A program made the position numbers and the translations under genes. The notes beneath the pieces were generated by a model. The model was not told the origin of the DNA. It worked only from the letters and a program-made list of their open reading frames with translations, and made no database searches. From contig BCKC01000002.1 in NCBI GenBank assembly GCA_001600455.1, positions 5,545,682 to 5,609,681 of the forward strand: a DNA stretch of 64,000 nucleotides. Direction: 5' to 3'. The stretch is from Endocalyx cinctus. Lineage: Eukaryota > Ascomycota > Sordariomycetes > Amphisphaeriales > Apiosporaceae. Positions 58,800-64,000 of the stretch are shown one piece after another (within the stretch, counting starts at the first letter, position 1; the number at the start of each line of letters is the position of its first letter).

Positions 58800-59531
58800 A
58801 TGAAGGTCTTTACTCCTTTCTTCGCGGCTATCACCATCCCCACTAGCATCGCCCTCTTCGCCGGAATTGGCTATTCTGCAACCCCTGATGGCTTCACTAC
58901 CATGGTTCGCAACGCAGACGATGCCGCTGTTCGCGACTGGGATGACGTCATTTCTACCTCCGGTGTGATCTCAAAGCGAGGTGATTTCAGCAAATCCTGC
59001 ACCTATCAGGATATCTACCAGGAAGGTAATACCTACATACTCCAGGCTCTTTGCAACAAGGCCAAGGGTGGAAATTCGTGCACCAAGCTGGACCTGAACA
59101 AGTGAGTTTCTTGCCGTGACCTCCCTGCAATATCTTGGAGTATTTTTAAAGAGAGAATCAAGGGGGATCGCGAACTGACTTTGTCTTATTATAGCTGTAT
59201 CGCTGCCGATGGCAATGGTTACCTCTACTGGCACGACGGCGGCATGTTCACCCAGGACTGCACTCTTTGCCGAATTGTTCCCGGCCCCGATGGAGTTCAC
59301 AACTGGATCTCTTGCACTTGCGACGATCACCTCACTTCGTTGAACCTCGGTATGTTGCTCTTTTATAGCGCCCTCACTGTTTTGCTTCTTACTTTACAGG
59401 CATAACTTCTTCTCCTCTATTATCTTTTGTGTTCATGCATGCTAACGACGGTTTTTTTTCTTATAGACGATATCATTGACAATCGCTGGGGGAAGCTGAA
59501 CTGCTATGGCTACACCGGCAAATGGTGTTAG
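58800..59531 (+). CDS. Secreted cyanovirin-N-like (CVNH) protein with Kex2 pro-region
   Basis: Three exons: 58800-59101, 59195-59349 and 59467-59531 (173 aa), with donors GTGAGT and GTATGT in matching phases. A signal peptide (about residues 1-26) is followed by an acidic pro-segment and the Kex2 site SKR at 58-60. The mature part shows two CVNH-like halves: SCTYQDIYQEGNTYILQALC with KAKGGNSCTKLDLNNCIAAD and GYLYWHDGGMFTQDC, then VHNWISCTCDDHLTSLNLDD, IIDNRWGKLNCYG. The LDLN and SLNLDDII motifs followed by G.L.W or GKL are CVNH marks. The cysteine count is higher than in cyanovirin-N, suggesting extra disulfides. CVNH proteins bind mannose- or glucose-type glycans; the ligand here is not known. 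Confidence 0.85.
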
Positions 59532-60442
59532 ACCATCATGGATCGTGACTATGCGCCTCCTCTACAGTACTTCCTCGGCTAGAGATACTTAGATTTAAAG
59601 GCCGGCGCTATGTGTCACATTATTCATGAACTACAAACACTGCTGATGGAGACTTACGATTGATGTAGGTGGTCGTATGGTGGTTTCTACGCTAGGCTAG
59701 CTACATATTAATCCAAGTCTCAAATTTATATTACACTTAACTATTCCTTAACACCCTTGAAAATTGATAACCTGTCCAGCGACTTCAAGATACAATAGTA
59801 TCGATCATATCCCAGCGTCGAACACCGTAAGAACTGTCTCAAAAATCATGGATACTTATTTAGGAGGCATTTCAAATTCTTCTTATTTCTCTAATAAATC
59901 TTCAACGTGAAAGTAAGCAGTAACCTTGGGAAGGGTCCGTATACTGCCTTATGAGCTGCCACTGTAGAACACTTGCATGGCACGAAACAGCATACACCTG
60001 GTTGGTATATTCAGAAGTTTTTGTGTTGTCGATTGCTTTTTTGACATCAAGTAACACTAGACAATGAAGGACGGACTTATTAGACTAAGGGTATTATAAT
60101 TTAGCCTATAAGTAGGTGAGGAAGATTTTTCTTTTTATGACATGAGTATCAAGGCTTTGACTGTCCATGCTTTTCTGTACTTCACATACTCTCATACAAC
60201 AAATACTTTGGGCGAGTCTTATGTGCATTACCACTTTCGATGTTCTGAACTTGGTCCATGCGTGTAAAAAAGTCGACGCGTGCCTGATGGAGCGTCGAAT
60301 TTGACTAGCCACAGAAGCGAAGTTGTCGTGAACCATAGTCTACGATGCCAGTATATGCAAATGTATCTATATTCCTTAGACCCAGCCACTTTCAACTTTA
60401 CCATGATTTAGGAATCTAGGATGAAGTTCGCTAGTACGCAGT

Positions 60443-60474
<32 letters not shown>

Positions 60475-60578
60475 CAAGTTAAATAACATACGACGTATAT
60501 TTATTAGTTATCTGCTTTGGTCTGTCTGAAATTTTCCTTTTAATACTGATTTATCGAGTATTGTCAGTTAAACCCAAG
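59532..60578. other. Convergent intergenic region with T tract
   Basis: About 1 kb between the CVNH and MFS genes, with a 31-nt T run at 60444-60474. No supported gene. Confidence 0.5.
60444..60474. repeat. 31-nt homopolymer T tract
   Basis: An uninterrupted T run just downstream of the minus-strand MFS gene. On the gene strand it reads poly-A. Confidence 0.9.
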
Positions 60579-62449
60579 CTACTGTACCGTCAACCCACCC
60601 TTCCTAAGTTCCACATCAAGTTGCGCTTTTTCTTCTTCAGTGGCATCGACAAGGTGCACTGCAACCTCGTCGCCGAACCGCTCGCCGATTTCCTCGAGAG
60701 ATAATCTCGCTGTTTCGGGCCAGAAGAAGTAGATGATAGGGATGAAAAAGACACTCCAGATAATAACCACGAGAAAGTACTTCCATCCCACCTCGGCGAA
60801 ACCAATAGGTGCCGTTTGGAGGAGGATTATAGTGGCTGATAGGTAAAGTCTTAGTAGCTGAGATGGACACAATTCTCAATAAGGCAAGGATAACTTACAT
60901 GTGAATTGCCCAAGCAGCGAGAAGGCCATGCCAATAGAACGGATCGAGGTTGGGAAGATTTCTGAGACATAGATATACATAGTTGTGTCACAAAAAGTTC
61001 CTTGGAAAGTGAGATAAAGAAACATAAACAAGACACCGATAGCATTTCCGGCCTTGTTGTCTGTGCCGGCGTACAAAGCAATCATCGCCGACATTACAGA
61101 GGTCGTCACGATTATCCCGGTGAATCCAGTGATATACATCTTACGCCTCGAGTTGACTTTATCGTGTAGCCAGGCACCGAAAGGATTGTAGATCAGCCCG
61201 GCAGTGGTAAGCCATACTGCCGACAGCAGGAGTGGCATGTATCCGGTCTGACCCAAGCTTTCGTAGAGAATAACTGCGTAATTGTTCTGCGGATTGTTTC
61301 AGTTATTTTATTGCACATCTGTAATGAGAATATCACGATGACGTACAATGATCAAGGGGCCTCCAAACTCGGCACCCCACTGGGTCATGAAGCCGATGAT
61401 CATGCGCTTGCGGTAACTTGGCTTCTGTAGGACGGCCTTCCAAACACTGCCGTTGTAAGCGGAAAGCTTTTCGGCGTCGAGCTCAATCTGCTTTCTGATT
61501 TGATGGAACTCCTCCTTGGCAGCGAGATCCTCGGGATCGAAGCGCGACTGTCGCAACCTTCGAATAACTACCCAGGCTTCGTCCATGTGACCCTTGGATA
61601 TGAGCCAGCGGGGAGATCGAGGTAACCAATGGGAGCCCAAAAGCAAGACAAGCGGCGGGGCCACCTGGAAGGCCAACGGGAAACGCCATCCAAACTCCAG
61701 GTTCTCGGAGAAGTAGACGGCGAAGCCTATCCACGCCGAAAGCATGTAGCCGATGACGATGAAAATGGGATGGTGACCGACGAGCCAGCCGCGAGATAGA
61801 GGACTAGATATTTCTGACAGATACATGGGCGTAACTGTGACCATCAACCCTACGCACATTCCCATGATAAATCGTCCAGCTTGGAACATACTGTTTTTAT
61901 GCGAACTAATCAGCTTACCATCCCGCTGTTCATTTATACGCACTTAACCATGCCAGTGAAAGAGCGCACCGAATAGAGGGTAGTTCCTTACGGGAGATTT
62001 TGGGCACCACTTTGGAGAGCACCGCCAAGAATACCCAACAAACATCCCAGCTGAATGTTCTGCAACCGGCCAAGATAATCTCCCGTCCACATGAAGATGA
62101 GGCAGGCCACGGCACCGCCGGCTGAGAACAGACCATTTGCGGTCGCAATAGTTGGCGTCGTTATGCTATCATAGCCAGGAGCACCCGACTGCGGGAGGTT
62201 GAAGAAATCGTACCAGCCTCTTTGGCCAATGGTGCTACTAATGATCGAAGCGGCATAGCCGTAAGTCTGAGGAAGAAGGTAAGTAATCGATGACTGGTCG
62301 TTCAGATATCGTACAGAGAAAGGGGTTTTTCAAGATGGCAGACCTGAAGGGTTCTACTCCCATAGAAAAAGCCTTACCGTTCCACCAAGGGCTGCAAAAA
62401 CAATAACCAGCCTATTGTACAAGCTCGTTTGGTTATTTGTTTGGTACAT
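60579..62449 (-). CDS. MFS sugar porter (lactose permease / hexose transporter type)
   Basis: Five exons on the minus strand: 62449-62378, 62266-61992, 61890-61347, 61286-60899 and 60835-60579 (511 aa), all in phase. It starts MYQTNNQTSLYNRLVIVFAA, then shows the sugar-porter series: TYGYAASIISSTIGQRGWYD, FMWTGDYLGRLQNIQLGC (loop 2-3 GR motif), FQAGRFIMGMCVGLMVTVTP with MYLSEISSPLSRGW (the R-G and PxYxSE features), WLPRSPRWLISKGH (PESPR-like), the central loop with ELDAEKLSAYNGSVWKA, NNYAVILYESLG, SRRKMYITGFTGI, TMYIYVSEIFPTSIRSIGMA and FFWPETARLSLEEIGERFGD (PETKG-like). About 12 TM segments. Family members import hexoses, disaccharides or related compounds by proton symport. The long LSLEEIGE...EEEKAQL end resembles the lactose/cellodextrin permease group. 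The substrate is not known. It is probably outside the RiPP cluster. Confidence 0.92.
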
Positions 62450-64000
62450 GGTTTCTCTACAGAGTCTTATCAAAATACTAATTTAGCCTGAGGAGTCAAA
62501 ATGCATGTGGGAGGTCTGGAGTACATTACAATTAGGGGTTTGGGGGTGCGTGACAGCAAGTAACGGGAACAACTGCGATGGAGGGGGGAAAAAGAAACTA
62601 GTTTTACGAAAGCAAGATCAAAGATGAGATCTCTTTGATTTTTTTTAAGTGTATGCGGTATTGCTTTCGATTATTATTTGCCGATACTGATATTTTTATT
62701 ACTGACGGGGAAGCTTATTACTGATCTCGTAAGAATTACGAACTTAATCTCTCTTCACTGCCAATAAGTAAATATGATAAAAGTGGGATATCCCAGTCCA
62801 GGTATGATTGCCCTTCCAAAGGTGGGTATACCCTTTCCAATGACAATTCTTGTAACTGTTCCTAGTAGCGATCATATTAATACTATGAGGATTATTACCG
62901 AATTATACATTCTAATCCCCTATTCCTACATCATTTGATCGCTTTATGTTTCCTCTTTCCCCCGCTTCTTTATCGCCTTGACGTATCGGTCGAATCAACG
63001 CCGATTGTCAGATCTCCTCCGCATTTCCAATTTCATGGGGCCTTCGGTCATTTTCCCTCCACCGCTTATTACTCCGAAGTCCGGTGGTACGACATGCATA
63101 GTACATCTCTTTTTATCGATATTTTACCCATCTTCAGCACAGAATACACTTTATTTGTATTTAATGTAAACCTGACATGTAGTGAAACATTTTACTACTA
63201 TAACCTGGTAAGATTGGTAATAGTCTCACCTTGACGACCGAACCTAGCATACTCATACTATTAGCCGTTGACACGATGTTAGAAGATACCCAGGGCGAGA
63301 TAAAGTCAGGTGTCAGATAAGCCTTGGCTGGGGCTTGAACGAACCCGATTATTTTCATTTCAGTAAAATCCATTTGAGGTGAAAAATAGTCCTGATACCG
63401 AGACATCTACCTTGTGATGATATGTACATAATGAATTGAGACACCCTAATTCCTTCTAACTATATGTTTCCGAGGAAGTCCCTTTTTGAAGGCAGCCACG
63501 TATACAGTTACAGCAGACTCTATTTATTCAAGTTTCATTCAGAACATGATTTGGATTCATCTTCACTCGAAGTAGATAGTAAAACGGGGAGTATATGACT
63601 GAATACAGCTTTATGGATTGATTGCATTTTACCTATGATAAGAAGCGACTCAGGGACTTTACGCAACCATCTTATGGTCATTTACAACTACTAGAATTCC
63701 AATAGAGCTGTAATTTCTATAAAGCACTTGAGACATATGGAAAGACAGTATAGCCTGGAAAAGATAGCTAGGAGACATTATTTCAATAGGTCCTCTCCTG
63801 TTACGCGATCCTCTTTTAGGGTAAGACTGAAACGTATAGATTTAATAACCCGGTTTCAATAGGGTGAAGGTGACGTGAAACGGCGTCTTTATAGTATATC
63901 ATGATATAAAAGCTTCTATAAGAAATAGACATGATTTATATGCGATAATAGGAATTTGTATGACACTTGTGCTTACCATATGGCATAGACAATCCTACAA
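62450..64000. other. Right-end intergenic stretch
   Basis: About 1.55 kb upstream of the MFS gene. AT-rich, with a few short open frames that show no family pattern. Confidence 0.45.

Overview
The window looks like nuclear DNA of a filamentous ascomycete (Pezizomycotina, possibly a Sordariomycete). The signs are short spliceosomal introns of about 48-105 nt with GTAWGT-type donors and CTAAC-like branch sites, long AT-rich intergenic stretches, fungus-specific families (Psi-factor oxygenase, stand-alone AA8 cytochrome, DUF1996, GT90, DUF3328/UstYa) and no operons. Exons were assembled by hand from splice consensus, frame continuity and remembered family patterns; no search was run.

Left part (1-27 kb): ordinary, well-spaced genes. 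These are the 5' part of a Ppo/linoleate dioxygenase (minus, cut by the window edge), a conserved unknown fungal protein (3.5-4.8 kb), a secreted DUF1996 protein (9.2-10.5 kb) convergent with a secreted AA8 cytochrome (11.3-12.2 kb), an allantoate-permease-type MFS transporter (13.7-15.4 kb), a secreted LVIVD-repeat protein (17.2-18.7 kb), a CPA1 Na+/H+ antiporter with six exons (20.4-22.6 kb) and a GT90 glycosyltransferase (24.9-26.8 kb).

Middle part (29.8-55.1 kb): a probable dikaritin-type RiPP biosynthetic cluster. Its centre is a 167-aa secreted precursor (36396-36958) with a signal peptide and six repeats, each carrying the identical segment DTIYYQKYI; five copies are followed by the Kex2 site KR and the sixth by the stop codon. 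Around it lie three UstYa/DUF3328 genes (one apparently intact, one apparently frameshifted, one clearly broken), a membrane protein with two HxxHC motifs outside the classic DUF3328 form, a UstQ-like tyrosinase, a LaeA/UstM-like methyltransferase, an SRPBCC protein and a full-length ABC-B exporter with an in-frame TGA inside its second Walker A. By analogy with ustiloxin, phomopsin and asperipin, the precursor would be cut by Kex2, its Tyr-rich core cross-linked by UstYa and tyrosinase enzymes, methylated and exported. The broken genes suggest that the pathway may be decaying, or that the assembly has point errors. A relic of a large AAA ATPase gene and an inverted-repeat (MITE-like) element lie inside the cluster.

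Right part (56.4-62.5 kb): a conserved fungal protein usually misnamed geranylgeranyl pyrophosphate synthetase, a small secreted cyanovirin-N-like lectin with a pro-region, and a five-exon sugar-porter MFS transporter. I found no tRNA, rRNA or CRISPR.
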